A stretch of DNA of 64,000 bases from Rhizobium leguminosarum (GTDB lineage Bacteria; Pseudomonadota; Alphaproteobacteria; Rhizobiales; Rhizobiaceae): the NCBI RefSeq assembly GCF_001679785.1, contig NZ_CP016286.1, positions 2,480,001 to 2,544,000 of the forward strand, read 5' to 3'. The first letter of the stretch is position 1; the number at the start of each line of letters is the position of its first letter. Positions 15,641-25,268 of this stretch are shown in pieces. The position numbers and the translations under genes are program-made. The notes beneath the pieces were generated by a model that saw only the letters and a list, made by a program, of their open reading frames with translations, searched no databases and had not been told where the DNA came from.

Positions 15641-16666
15641 TCATACCCTCCCGGCAAATGTAGGTTCGGCGCCCTCGCTTGTCTGCGAAGCCATGAGGCG
15701 CCTCGGATCGCGCGCGAGCCAGACGGTGACCGTCAACCCCTGCCCGCTTTGCTGACCCGGATGAAGATCGACGACCTGCTCGACGTCGAGCCCGGCCTTG
15801 CGCAACCAGTCGGACATCGCCTGGTGCGAAAAACCGAGACGGACATGCGCATGCTCGTCGCGGAGATATTCGAGCGTGTGCGGCGCAAGGTCGATGACCA
15901 CGAGCCGGCCGCCCGGCCGGAGCATGCGCGCCGCTTCCGCGATCGCAATCTCCGGCTGATCGAAGAAATGCAGCACCTGATGGATCGTCACCAGATCGAA
16001 ATCCTGTCCCTCGAAAGGAAGGTTCAGGATATCGGCGTGGCGCACGGTGGCCTTGGTGATGCGGGACTTGTCAAGATTGGCGCGCGCCACACTCAGCATG
16101 TCGCGGCTGGCATCGACGCCGGTCGCCCGGCGGTAGAGCCCGGACAGGAGTTCGAGGATGCGGCCGGTGCCGGTGCCGAGATCGAGCAGCGAGTCGATCG
16201 GCTGGCTGCCGAGCAGCCGGATGACGGCGGCGTCGACCTCCTCATCGGCCGCATGCAGGCGGCGAAGCTCGTCCCATTCGGCCGCGTTGCGGCTGAAATA
16301 GGCCTGTGCCCGCTCGGCGCGATGGCGCTTGACCTGCGAAAGCCGCTCGCCGTCACGAAGGATGGTCGGATCGTTCTCGGAAACATGCTTCAGCAACGCC
16401 CGCACCAACATAGCGGCCTTACCGTCCTGCTTGAGGCGGAAATAGGCCCAGGCGCCCTCCTGGTAGCGTTCGATCAGTTCGGCCTCGCCGAGCAGCTTCA
16501 GGTGGCGCGAGATGCGGGGCTGGGATTGACCGAGAATTTCGGTAAGATCGGTCACCGTCAGATCGCCGCCGTCAAGAAGCGCCAGAAGACGCAGGCGCGT
16601 GGGCTCGCCGGCCGCCTTCAAGACGTCCACCAGCGCATCCAGTCCAAGCTTCAAGGGTTCGCTCAT
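15641..16666 (-). CDS. ArsR-family regulator fused to a SAM-dependent methyltransferase domain (SahR-like)
   Basis: 341 aa. Residues 1-85 are an ArsR winged helix (LKAAGEPTRLRLLALLDGGDLTVTDL, then ISRHLKLLGEAELIERYQEG). Residues about 140-300 are a class I methyltransferase fold with LLDLGTGTGRILELLSG as motif I and VTIHQVLHFFDQPE downstream. The fused domain probably senses SAH or SAM rather than methylating a substrate (inference). In Proteobacteria SahR, an ArsR-type regulator, is known to control methionine-cycle genes. Here the gene is in an operon with metF and preceded by a perfect palindrome that recurs before metH, so autoregulation and control of both genes are likely. The start is ATG 16666; a TTG at 16681 is possible. 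Confidence 0.88.
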   Translation of the reverse strand: MSEPLKLGLDALVDVLKAAGEPTRLRLLALLDGGDLTVTDLTEILGQSQPRISRHLKLLGEAELIERYQEGAWAYFRLKQDGKAAMLVRALLKHVSENDPTILRDGERLSQVKRHRAERAQAYFSRNAAEWDELRRLHAADEEVDAAVIRLLGSQPIDSLLDLGTGTGRILELLSGLYRRATGVDASRDMLSVARANLDKSRITKATVRHADILNLPFEGQDFDLVTIHQVLHFFDQPEIAIAEAARMLRPGGRLVVIDLAPHTLEYLRDEHAHVRLGFSHQAMSDWLRKAGLDVEQVVDLHPGQQSGQGLTVTVWLARDPRRLMASQTSEGAEPTFAGRV

Positions 16667-16684
16667 CTTCGATCCAATCAAGAT

Positions 16685-16700
16685 ATAAAGATATCTTTAT
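16685..16700. promoter_or_regulatory. Palindromic operator ATAAAGATATCTTTAT (SahR-like site)
   Basis: A perfect 16-base palindrome lies 19 bases upstream of the ArsR-methyltransferase start. The identical core occurs at 53593-53608 before metH, and I saw it nowhere else in the window. Its position and symmetry fit a binding site for the dimeric ArsR-type regulator encoded next to it. Confidence 0.75.
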
Positions 16701-16780
16701 GTGATTTGAAAAGCGGTGGCAAGCGGCAATTCGCACTCTCCGCGAAATTGGCTGCTCAGATTGCGACAAGGCGTGACATG

Positions 16781-16807
16781 AAAAAGCCCCGGCCGAACCG
16801 GGGCTTC
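16781..16807 (-). terminator. Rho-independent terminator of ettA
   Basis: AAGCCCCGG (16784-16792) pairs with CCGGGGCTT (16798-16806). On the minus strand the stem is followed by a run of T residues. It lies 22 bases after the ettA stop codon. Confidence 0.87.
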
Positions 16808-16828
16808 CGCAAGCAAAAATGAGCGAAA

Positions 16829-18478
<1,650 letters not shown>

Positions 18479-18576
18479 GCTGCGCTGCTCCGGGCGGGAA
18501 ACTTCGATTGTGCCGCTATGTAGGCGAAACAGCGCCTGCGGGCAACGCCGAAACCCGGTTTACTCAGGATTTCCGG

Positions 18577-19317
18577 TCAAAAGCCCGCAGCATCGACGAC
18601 GCCCTCGTCACAACCGAACGACGTTTTTCCAGCACCCTGGATCAGATCGGCAAGGCCGGCACTTTTCGCCGATGCCGCCCCGGCCGCTTCCGAAAGCCCG
18701 ATCGTCAGTTCGCTGATCATCCTGACATTGCCGGCCCGCCGGCAGCTCATCTTGACGCGGTCGCCGGCACCCGGCCCGAAGCTCTTGTCGAAAGCCGCCT
18801 TGATCGCGTCGGCCTTGACCGGCTTGCCGATATTGGCGGCGAAAAGATCGCGCACCGCCGACGCGTTGAGCGCGCTTACGAGATGCATGCCGACGCCGAA
18901 ATAGTCGTCGGCGCTCATCTTCGTGCAAGTGCCATGCTTCACCCATTCATGCCGTTCCAGGCCGGATTGCGTGCCGGGCATCGCCTTTGCGAGCGCCGAC
19001 TTCGTCTCGGCCGCAAGCGTGACCTCCGGCAGCTTGTTCCAGTCGCCATCCTTGTCGGCGGCCTTCTGCTCGGCGCTCACGCCGCAATAATCCTGCCGCA
19101 TCGGCCAAAGTCCGTGCAACGAAAAGTTCGTCGCGTCCGGGCGCTCGCCGGTCTGGCTCGCGCACTCGGCTTTCTTCTGGTTCGTCTGGCAAAAGGCCGG
19201 CTGCCAGCTCGCCGCCAGAATGAAGCGGGTGCGCCCGCCGGCCTCCTGCGCCACGCCGGCGCCGGCAACAACCATCGACACGGCAAACGTCAAGGTACGC
19301 AACTGCATGCTGCTCAT
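18577..19317 (-). CDS. Periplasmic ribonuclease T2 family protein
   Basis: 246 aa with a signal peptide (MQLRTLTFAVSMVVAGAGVAQ). Both conserved active-site segments are present: FSLHGLWPMR (CAS1, catalytic His) and ERHEWVKHGTC (CAS2, with two His and a Glu). Several Cys residues suit a disulfide-bonded exported enzyme. RNase T2 enzymes cut RNA through 2',3'-cyclic intermediates, and in Gram-negative bacteria act mainly as periplasmic scavengers. The start ATG 19317 has a GGGGG site close upstream; ATG 19308 is the alternative. The C-terminal LIQGAGKTSFGCDEGVVDAAGF looks complete. Confidence 0.88.
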   Translation of the reverse strand: MSSMQLRTLTFAVSMVVAGAGVAQEAGGRTRFILAASWQPAFCQTNQKKAECASQTGERPDATNFSLHGLWPMRQDYCGVSAEQKAADKDGDWNKLPEVTLAAETKSALAKAMPGTQSGLERHEWVKHGTCTKMSADDYFGVGMHLVSALNASAVRDLFAANIGKPVKADAIKAAFDKSFGPGAGDRVKMSCRRAGNVRMISELTIGLSEAAGAASAKSAGLADLIQGAGKTSFGCDEGVVDAAGF

Positions 19318-19476
19318 TTCAACCCCCAAAAAAAGAACAATACAGGAACAAATAAGCATCAAAATCAAAAGACCGCAACCCTGAATCGCAACAAGGCCGC
19401 AATTTGTTATCGGATAATCAAATGCCCATGTTGCAATTGCCCGGCGATCTGGTCTGTTGCCGCCGGGAGGACCCAC

Positions 19477-20406
19477 ATGTTTTCTGAAACGCAAAGGCTC
19501 GCCGTGCCAGGGGCGTCGCTGGCCTATCACCATGCTGAGGCCATCACCGCTCCACGCGGCATCCTGTTGATATCCCATGGCTTGGCCGAACATTCGAAAC
19601 GATACCGCTCCTTTGCCGAGGCGATGGCGGCGCGCGGCTATCATGTCTATGTCCATGATCACCGAGGCCACGGCGAGACGACGGCGCCCGATGCGCCGAT
19701 CGGCCGCTTTGCCCGGCGCGGTGGGGTCGAAAGGGTGATCGGCGACGTCATCGCCATGCGCGGCCATGCGGCCTCCCGCCATCCCGGCCTGCCGGTGGTC
19801 CTCTTCGGCCATTCGATGGGCGGCCTCATCGCGCTCAATGCTGTCGTCACGGCTCCGGCCGACTTCGATGCCGTCGCCGTATGGAATTCGAATTTCGCCG
19901 TCGGCCTTGCCGGCCGCGCCGCCCAGGCGGTCCTCCTTGCCGAGCGCATGCTGAAGGGCTCCGACGTGCCGAGCGGCTTGCTGCCGAAGCTCACCTTCGG
20001 CACCTGGGGCAAATCCATTCCCGGTCGCCGCACCGAGTTCGACTGGCTGTCGCGTCTTCCTGATGAAGTCGACAAATATGTCGCCGATCCGCTCTGCGGC
20101 CTTGACGCCTCAGTCTCTCTCTGGCTCGATCTCTTCGAGCTGACCTTTCGCGCGCCACAAAAAATCCACCTCGACCGGCTGCCGCGGGACATGCCGATCC
20201 ATCTCGTCGGCGGCGGAGAAGACCCGGCGACGGAGCGTGGAAAAGCCGTGCACTGGCTGTCAAACCATTTGAAAGCCCAAGGCTTCTCCCGTATCAGCAC
20301 CGAGATATATCAGGACATGCGGCACGAAACACTGAATGAGATCGGCGCGGAAGCGGCGATCGCAGCCTTCGCGGACTGGTGCGACAGGGCCGTCGCACGA
20401 TCCTGA
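19477..20406 (+). CDS. Alpha/beta hydrolase, monoacylglycerol lipase / lysophospholipase-like
   Basis: 309 aa. It carries the Hydrolase_4 pattern: LLISHGLAEHSKRYRSFAEAM near residue 30 (oxyanion region), VHDHRGHGETT, and the nucleophile elbow VLFGHSMGG. The acid and His would lie in the C-terminal part (MRHETLNEIG holds the candidate His). This set matches bacterial relatives of monoglyceride lipase and lysophospholipase L2. GGGAGG precedes ATG 19477. A much longer open frame begins at 18472 but covers the antisense of the RNase gene and is not real. It is probably cytoplasmic, as no signal is seen. Confidence 0.85.
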   Translation: MFSETQRLAVPGASLAYHHAEAITAPRGILLISHGLAEHSKRYRSFAEAMAARGYHVYVHDHRGHGETTAPDAPIGRFARRGGVERVIGDVIAMRGHAASRHPGLPVVLFGHSMGGLIALNAVVTAPADFDAVAVWNSNFAVGLAGRAAQAVLLAERMLKGSDVPSGLLPKLTFGTWGKSIPGRRTEFDWLSRLPDEVDKYVADPLCGLDASVSLWLDLFELTFRAPQKIHLDRLPRDMPIHLVGGGEDPATERGKAVHWLSNHLKAQGFSRISTEIYQDMRHETLNEIGAEAAIAAFADWCDRAVARS

Positions 20407-20436
20407 GCGATCAATATCCTGAGTGACAGGGACTTC

Positions 20437-21396
20437 ATGATGAACAGCACCTCCGCCCGCCCCGTTTCGTCCGCCTCCGACGTGACGATGGGGCTTGTGC
20501 TGATGTTTATCTCGGTGATGTTCTCGCCGCTCATCGACATTTTCGCCAAGCTTGCCATCGTCACAGTCCCGTCCGCCGAAATCACCGCCGGCCGCTTCGC
20601 CGTGCAGGCGCTCTGCATGCTGCCGATTGTGATATGGCGGCGCAGCTTCGCCGATTTTTCCTGGCGCCAGAATCTGTTCCATGCCATCCGCGGCGCGATC
20701 ATCACGATCTCGATGATTTCCTTCGTCACCACGCTGAAATACATGGCGGTCGCCGACGCGATTGCGATTTTCTTCGTCGAGCCGATCATGCTGACGATCC
20801 TCGGCGCTATCTTCTTGAAGGAGACGATCGGCTGGCGGCGCTACAGCGCCTGCGGCGTCGGCTTCTTCGGGGCGATGCTGATCATTCAGCCGAGTTTCGA
20901 AGAAGTCGGCTACATCGCGCTTCTGCCTGTCGTCAGCGCGCTCTGCATCGCCATCTTCGTGCTGATGACGCGCGTCCTCTCGCATAGGGAGGACCCTTGG
21001 GCGATGCAGTTCCAGATGAGCATCTGGGGCCTGTTCTTCTGCGCCATCCTGCTTTTCCTGGGCCAGGGAACCGGCTCCGATCTCTTCGATCCGGTCATGC
21101 CGGATGGCCGCGCCTGGTTCTATGTCGCCGGCGTTGGCGCCATGGCCGCGATATCGGGCATCCTCGGCGTCTATGCCTATCGCGCAGCACCAGCCTCGAC
21201 GCTCGCACCGCTGCAATATTTCGAGATCGTCTCGGCGACGATCTTCGCCTGGCTGGTCTTTGGCGACTTCCCGGATGCGATCAAATGGCTCGGCATCATG
21301 ATTATCATGGCGTCGGGCTTCTACATTGTCTGGCGCGAGCGCCGCTTTGCATCGAAACCGGTATCCGGTACATCAGAGGCGACGCTGGCGCCCTAG
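20437..21396 (+). CDS. EamA-family (DMT) transporter
   Basis: 319 aa with about ten membrane segments in two EamA repeats. Typical segments are AITAGRFAVQALCMLPIV-like and AVADAIAIFFVEPIMLTILGAIFLKE in the first half, and TLAPLQYFEIVSATIFAWLVFGD in the second. Of this family it is closest in feel to RarD/RhaT-like exporters. The next gene, a CoA-transferase, starts 26 bases later and the ThDP enzyme follows closely, so the three look like an operon. Export or uptake of the acid processed by those enzymes is a reasonable guess. Confidence 0.85.
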   Translation: MMNSTSARPVSSASDVTMGLVLMFISVMFSPLIDIFAKLAIVTVPSAEITAGRFAVQALCMLPIVIWRRSFADFSWRQNLFHAIRGAIITISMISFVTTLKYMAVADAIAIFFVEPIMLTILGAIFLKETIGWRRYSACGVGFFGAMLIIQPSFEEVGYIALLPVVSALCIAIFVLMTRVLSHREDPWAMQFQMSIWGLFFCAILLFLGQGTGSDLFDPVMPDGRAWFYVAGVGAMAAISGILGVYAYRAAPASTLAPLQYFEIVSATIFAWLVFGDFPDAIKWLGIMIIMASGFYIVWRERRFASKPVSGTSEATLAP

Positions 21397-21422
21397 ATCT
21401 AAGAACGAGAGCCCGGAGGAAC

Positions 21423-22625
21423 ATGACGGAGACCGTGACGAAAAAACCGCCCCTGGCCGGCATCCGGGTGATCGAGCTTGCCCGTGTGCTCGCCGGCCCC
21501 TGGGCGGGACAGATGCTCGCCGATCTCGGTGCCGACGTCATCAAGGTCGAAAATCCCGACGGCGGCGACGATACGCGCCAGTGGGGGCCACCCTTCGTCG
21601 AGGGCGCCGACGGCGAGAATCTCTCGGCCGCCTATTACCACGCCGCCAATCGCGGCAAGCGCTCCGTCACAGCCGACCTGAAGAGCGCCGAAGGTCAGGA
21701 TCTCGTCCGCCGCCTCGTCTCCACCGCCGATGTGGTGATCGAGAATTTCAAGCTCGGCGGCCTCGTCAAATACGGGCTCGATTATGACAGCCTGCGCAAG
21801 GTCAACCCGAAGCTCGTCTATTGCTCGATCACCGGCTTCGGCCAAAACGGCCCTTATGCCAGCCTCGCCGGCTACGATTACATCGTCCAGGGCATGTCCG
21901 GCTTCATGTCGATTACCGGTGAGCCGGACGGCCAGCCGATGAAGGCAGGCGTCGCCATCGCCGATATCTTCACCGGCATCTATGCCGTCTCGGCGATCGA
22001 AGCCGCTCTGATCCATGCCCTGAAGACCGGTGAAGGCCAGTTGGTCGACATGGCGCTGCTCGATGTGCAATCGGCCGTGCTCGCCAATCAGAACATGAAT
22101 TACCTGGTTTCCGGCGAGGCGCCGACCCGCCTCGGCAACGCCCACCCCAATATCTCGCCTTATGAGGTCGTGCCGACGGCGGACGGGTACCTCATTCTCG
22201 CGGTTGGAAACGACGGCCAGTTCCGCCGCCTCTGCACCATCCTCGGCCTGGAGGCCATCGCCGGCGACGAGCGTTTCGCCACCAACAAGGCCCGCGTCGG
22301 CAATCGCGGCGAAGTGCGCCGCCTCGTCTCCACCGAAACGCTGAAATGGCAGAAGGCGGATCTGCTGAAGGCCTGTGAAGAGAACGCGGTTCCATCAGGC
22401 GCAATCAACACGATCGAGGAAATGTTCGCCCATCCGCAGGTGCAGGCCCGCGGTCTGCGCATCGACCTTGCGGATGCCGCCGGAACGGTGATCCCCGGTG
22501 TCAGGACGCCTGTTGTGCTGTCGGAGACGCCGCTGCGTTATATCAGGCCGAGCCCGCGTCTCGGCGAACACCAGGCAGAAATTCTGGCGGAACTCGCCGA
22601 GCGCGAGAGGAAGGCATCGTCATGA
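21423..22625 (+). CDS. Family III CoA-transferase (CaiB/BaiF)
   Basis: 400 aa. Features are LAGIRVIELARVLAGPWAGQMLADLGADVIKVENP at the N terminus, which binds CoA, and GVAIADIFTGIYAVSAI with the catalytic-type Asp near residue 180. Family III enzymes move CoA between carboxylic acids, as in formyl-CoA:oxalate transferase. GGAGGA precedes ATG 21423; a longer frame from 20997 overlaps the transporter and is rejected. The immediate neighbour is a ThDP-dependent lyase-type enzyme, and CoA-transferase plus ThDP lyase is the logic of oxalate and 2-hydroxyacid breakdown. Which acid is used cannot be told from sequence alone. Confidence 0.88.
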   Translation: MTETVTKKPPLAGIRVIELARVLAGPWAGQMLADLGADVIKVENPDGGDDTRQWGPPFVEGADGENLSAAYYHAANRGKRSVTADLKSAEGQDLVRRLVSTADVVIENFKLGGLVKYGLDYDSLRKVNPKLVYCSITGFGQNGPYASLAGYDYIVQGMSGFMSITGEPDGQPMKAGVAIADIFTGIYAVSAIEAALIHALKTGEGQLVDMALLDVQSAVLANQNMNYLVSGEAPTRLGNAHPNISPYEVVPTADGYLILAVGNDGQFRRLCTILGLEAIAGDERFATNKARVGNRGEVRRLVSTETLKWQKADLLKACEENAVPSGAINTIEEMFAHPQVQARGLRIDLADAAGTVIPGVRTPVVLSETPLRYIRPSPRLGEHQAEILAELAERERKASS

Positions 22626-22644
22626 AGAAGGCATTGTCATGAAG
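22611..22644 (+). repeat. 17-base tandem duplication around the start codon, creating a six-codon leader frame
   Basis: Copies at 22611-22627 and 22628-22644 differ at one base. Each contains an ATG: the first (22622) opens a six-codon frame (MKKALS) whose TGA overlaps the ATG of the ThDP enzyme gene (22639). The GAGAGG site at 22605-22610 fits the first ATG better than the second, so the real gene may be translated by reinitiation. Confidence 0.7.
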
Positions 22645-24297
22645 AAGACTGGCGGGGAACTGATCGTCGAGGCGCTGAAGGCGAACGGCGTCAAGCGTCT
22701 CTCCTGCGTGCCCGGCGAGAGCTTCCTCGCCGTGCTCGACGCGTTGCGCGACAGCGATATCGACGTCCTCGTCTGCCGCCAGGAGGGCGGAGCGGCGATG
22801 ATGGCGGATTGCTGGGGCCGGCTGACCGGCGAACCCGGCATTTGCATGGTGACCCGTGGCCCCGGCGCCACCAACGCCTCCGCCGGCCTGCATATCGCCA
22901 AGCAGGACTCGATCCCGATGATCCTGTTCATCGGCCAGGTGCAGCGCGAAGCACGCGAGCGCGAAGCCTTCCAGGAGGTCGAGTTCCGCCGCGCCTTCAC
23001 CGAATTCGCCAAATGGGTGGGCGAGATTGACGATGCTGCCCGTATTCCCGAGTTCGTTACCCGCGCCTTTGCGGTCGCAACCTCCGGCCGGCCCGGCCCT
23101 GTCGTGCTGACACTGCCGGAGGACATGCTGCGCGATGAGGTCGAGGCACCCCGCGCCAGGCACTATGCCAATGTCGAGGCCCATCCCGGCCGCCGCCAGA
23201 TCGACGATTTCTATCTCCGCCTGCTAAAAGCCGAGCGGCCGATGATAATCCTTGGCGGCACACGCTGGGATGCTGATGCCGTCGCCGATTTTCAGAGCTT
23301 CGCCGAGCGTTTCCAACTGCCCATCGGCTGCTCCTTCCGCCGGCAGATGCTGTTCGATCATCTCCATCCCTGCTATGCCGGCGATGTCGGCATCGGCATC
23401 AATCCGGCGCTGGCAAAGGAGATCAAGGAGAGCGACCTGCTGATCCTGCTTGGCAGCCGCATGTCGGAAATGCCGTCCTCGTTCTATACGCTGATCGATA
23501 TCCCCTACCCCCAGCAATCGCTGGTGCATATCTATCCCGACGCTTCCGAGCTTGGCCGCATCTATCGCCCGGATCTTGCCATCTGCGCGGCACCTGCCGA
23601 TTTCGTCGCGGCCCTCGCCGATCTGGAAGCGCCGGCCGAACCGCACTGGACCGGGCGCACCGCGCGCCTGCACCAGGCCTATCTCGCCTGGTCGACGCCA
23701 CCATCGACAGGTCCGGGCGCCGTCCATATGGGGCCGATCATGGAATGGCTGGAGGCCAATACCGGGCCGGAGACGATCTTCACCAATGGTGCGGGCAACT
23801 ACGCCACCTGGGTGCACCGCTTCCATCGTTTTCGCCGCTTCAACACCCAAGCCGCCCCCACCTCCGGCTCGATGGGTTACGGCCTGCCGGCCGCCGTCGC
23901 TGCCAAGCGGCTCTTTCCCGAGCGCGAGGTTATCTGCTTTGCCGGCGACGGCTGCTTCCTGATGCACGGCCAGGAATTCGCCACCGCCATCCGCTACGGC
24001 CTGCCGATCATCGCAGTCGTCGTCAACAATGGCATCTACGGCACGATCCGCATGCATCAGGAGCGCGAGTATCCCGGGCGCGTCAGCAGCACCGATCTGA
24101 CCAATCCCGACTTCGCAGCCCTTGCCCGCGCCTATGGCGGCCACGGCGAGACGGTGGAGACGACGGCGGATTTCGCCCCGGCCTTCGAGCGCGCACGCGC
24201 CAGCGGCAAACCCGCGATCATCGAGATCAAGCTCGATCCCGAAGCGATCACGCCGACACGCACGCTCTCGGAAATCGCGCAAACAAAAAGCCGGTGA
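22639..24297 (+). CDS. Thiamine diphosphate-dependent enzyme, acetolactate synthase / 2-hydroxyacyl-CoA lyase-like
   Basis: 552 aa, the size of ThDP enzymes of the IlvB/POX group. The catalytic Glu is in CRQEGGAAMMADCW near residue 46. The ThDP/Mg motif is CFAGDGCFLMHGQEFATA ending in VVNNGIYG, near residues 433-465. SGSMGYGLPAAVAAK precedes it. It is not clearly a biosynthetic acetolactate synthase: there is no IlvH partner, and the upstream neighbour is a CoA-transferase, which instead suggests oxalyl-CoA decarboxylase or 2-hydroxyacyl-CoA lyase chemistry. The N-terminal duplication is described separately. Substrate uncertain. Confidence 0.85.
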   Translation: MKKTGGELIVEALKANGVKRLSCVPGESFLAVLDALRDSDIDVLVCRQEGGAAMMADCWGRLTGEPGICMVTRGPGATNASAGLHIAKQDSIPMILFIGQVQREAREREAFQEVEFRRAFTEFAKWVGEIDDAARIPEFVTRAFAVATSGRPGPVVLTLPEDMLRDEVEAPRARHYANVEAHPGRRQIDDFYLRLLKAERPMIILGGTRWDADAVADFQSFAERFQLPIGCSFRRQMLFDHLHPCYAGDVGIGINPALAKEIKESDLLILLGSRMSEMPSSFYTLIDIPYPQQSLVHIYPDASELGRIYRPDLAICAAPADFVAALADLEAPAEPHWTGRTARLHQAYLAWSTPPSTGPGAVHMGPIMEWLEANTGPETIFTNGAGNYATWVHRFHRFRRFNTQAAPTSGSMGYGLPAAVAAKRLFPEREVICFAGDGCFLMHGQEFATAIRYGLPIIAVVVNNGIYGTIRMHQEREYPGRVSSTDLTNPDFAALARAYGGHGETVETTADFAPAFERARASGKPAIIEIKLDPEAITPTRTLSEIAQTKSR

Positions 24298-24320
24298 GAA
24301 AACTCACCGGCCTTGAAGGA

Positions 24321-24427
24321 TAAAGCATGTCGCGCAAAAGTGTGCAGCGGTTTTGCGACAACGACATGCGTAAAAACAAAGACTTAAAGCGCAAGGAGCG
24401 AATCTGAAAGATCGCGACGCGCTTTAG
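24321..24427. repeat. Dispersed palindromic repeat, copy 1
   Basis: About 107 bases running from TAAAGCATGTCGCGC to GACGCGCTTTAGG, with internal complementary blocks such as CGCAAAAGTG...GGTTTTGCG. The reverse complement matches 49550-49657 closely, and a related element lies at 56329-56431. It sits between convergent genes, the ThDP enzyme and RidA. Such elements are typical rhizobial intergenic repeats. Confidence 0.8.
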
Positions 24428-24440
24428 GGACGCTGCGACT

Positions 24441-24785
24441 TCAGTCGAGTGCGGCCGTGATGATGAACTCGACCTTGTATTTCGGCGCAGCGAGCTTGGC
24501 TTCGCTGGTGGCGCGGGCCGGCGGATTGGCCGGATCGATCCAGCCTTCCCAGACGGCGTTCATCTCGGCGAAATCGGCGATGTCGGCGAGGTAGATGATC
24601 GTCTGCAGGATCTTCGACTTGCTGCTGCCCGACGCAGCCAGCAGGCGGTCGACTTCGGCAAGCGAGGACTTGCACTGATCGGTGACGCTTTCGCCCTCGC
24701 CGACCTGGCCTGCGAGATAGACTGTATTGCCGTGAATGACGGCGCCGCTCATGCGCGAGCCGACGTCGATACGCTTGATGCTCAT
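24441..24785 (-). CDS. RidA (YjgF/YER057c/UK114) family protein
   Basis: 114 aa. The RidA fold is recognisable: GNTVYLAGQVGEGESVTDQ, a central LAASGSSKSKILQTIIYLADI, and the C-terminal ARATSEAKLAAPKYKVEFIITAAL. RidA proteins hydrolyse reactive enamine/imine intermediates made by PLP enzymes; some subfamilies act on other substrates. Two adjacent ATGs exist (24788 and 24785), and the second has better spacing to AGGAG. The gene upstream on the same strand encodes a phosphatase-like protein 73 bases away, so the two may be co-transcribed. Confidence 0.88.
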   Translation of the reverse strand: MSIKRIDVGSRMSGAVIHGNTVYLAGQVGEGESVTDQCKSSLAEVDRLLAASGSSKSKILQTIIYLADIADFAEMNAVWEGWIDPANPPARATSEAKLAAPKYKVEFIITAALD

Positions 24786-24858
24786 CATAGTCTCCTGAGT
24801 GAATGGAAGGTGGCGGCGCTGAGGTTCAGCGCCGGAAAGTTTGCACCCGGAACGGGGC

Positions 24859-25197
24859 TCAATTGCGGATATGGTGGGTCTTCTGGTAGATCGCCGTCGA
24901 GCGTGCGCCGGAACGGCAATAGCCAAGCATCGGCCGCGGAAATTCGTCGAGCGCGTCGACCATGCCCTGCACGGCTTCCTCGGTCACGCCCATCGGCCCA
25001 ACAGGCACATGGGCAATTTCGAGACCGAGCTCCCTCGCGCGCGCCTCGATGACGGAGAACGACGTCTGGTCGGGACTTTCATGGTCGGGGCGGTGGCAGA
25101 CAATCGATTTGAACCCCAGCGCCTTGATCTCGTCGAGCTCCTCGAGCGTGATCTGGCCCGAAACCGAATATTCATCGTCGATCTGGCGAATATCCAT
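24859..25197 (-). CDS. TIGR01244-type dual-specificity-phosphatase-like / sulfurtransferase-like protein
   Basis: 112 aa. The whole protein resembles the DSP-like domain of Blh proteins: DDEYSVSGQITLEELDEIKALGF, then ESPDQTSF, and the catalytic loop GYCRSGARSTAIY near residue 95, where Cys-x-x-Gly-x-Arg fits the tyrosine-phosphatase P-loop. Known relatives are linked to sulfide or persulfide metabolism in alphaproteobacteria. The standalone form, without the beta-lactamase-like domain, is common. The substrate is unproven. Confidence 0.82.
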   Translation of the reverse strand: MDIRQIDDEYSVSGQITLEELDEIKALGFKSIVCHRPDHESPDQTSFSVIEARARELGLEIAHVPVGPMGVTEEAVQGMVDALDEFPRPMLGYCRSGARSTAIYQKTHHIRN

Positions 25198-25268
25198 CGT
25201 CTTGTCTCCTCAAAAATCGTGGGCTGAAGGTCTACGACGGAGGTCTGCCAGCGTCAACAACACTTCGC

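Noticed and set aside
16667..16828. SAM riboswitch before the metF operon
   Set aside because: I looked for SAM-I/SAM-II-like folding; the leader is only short and holds the protein-type palindrome and the ettA terminator.
20997..21422. N-terminal extension of the CoA-transferase
   Set aside because: Out-of-frame overlap with the EamA gene; the conserved part begins at 21423.
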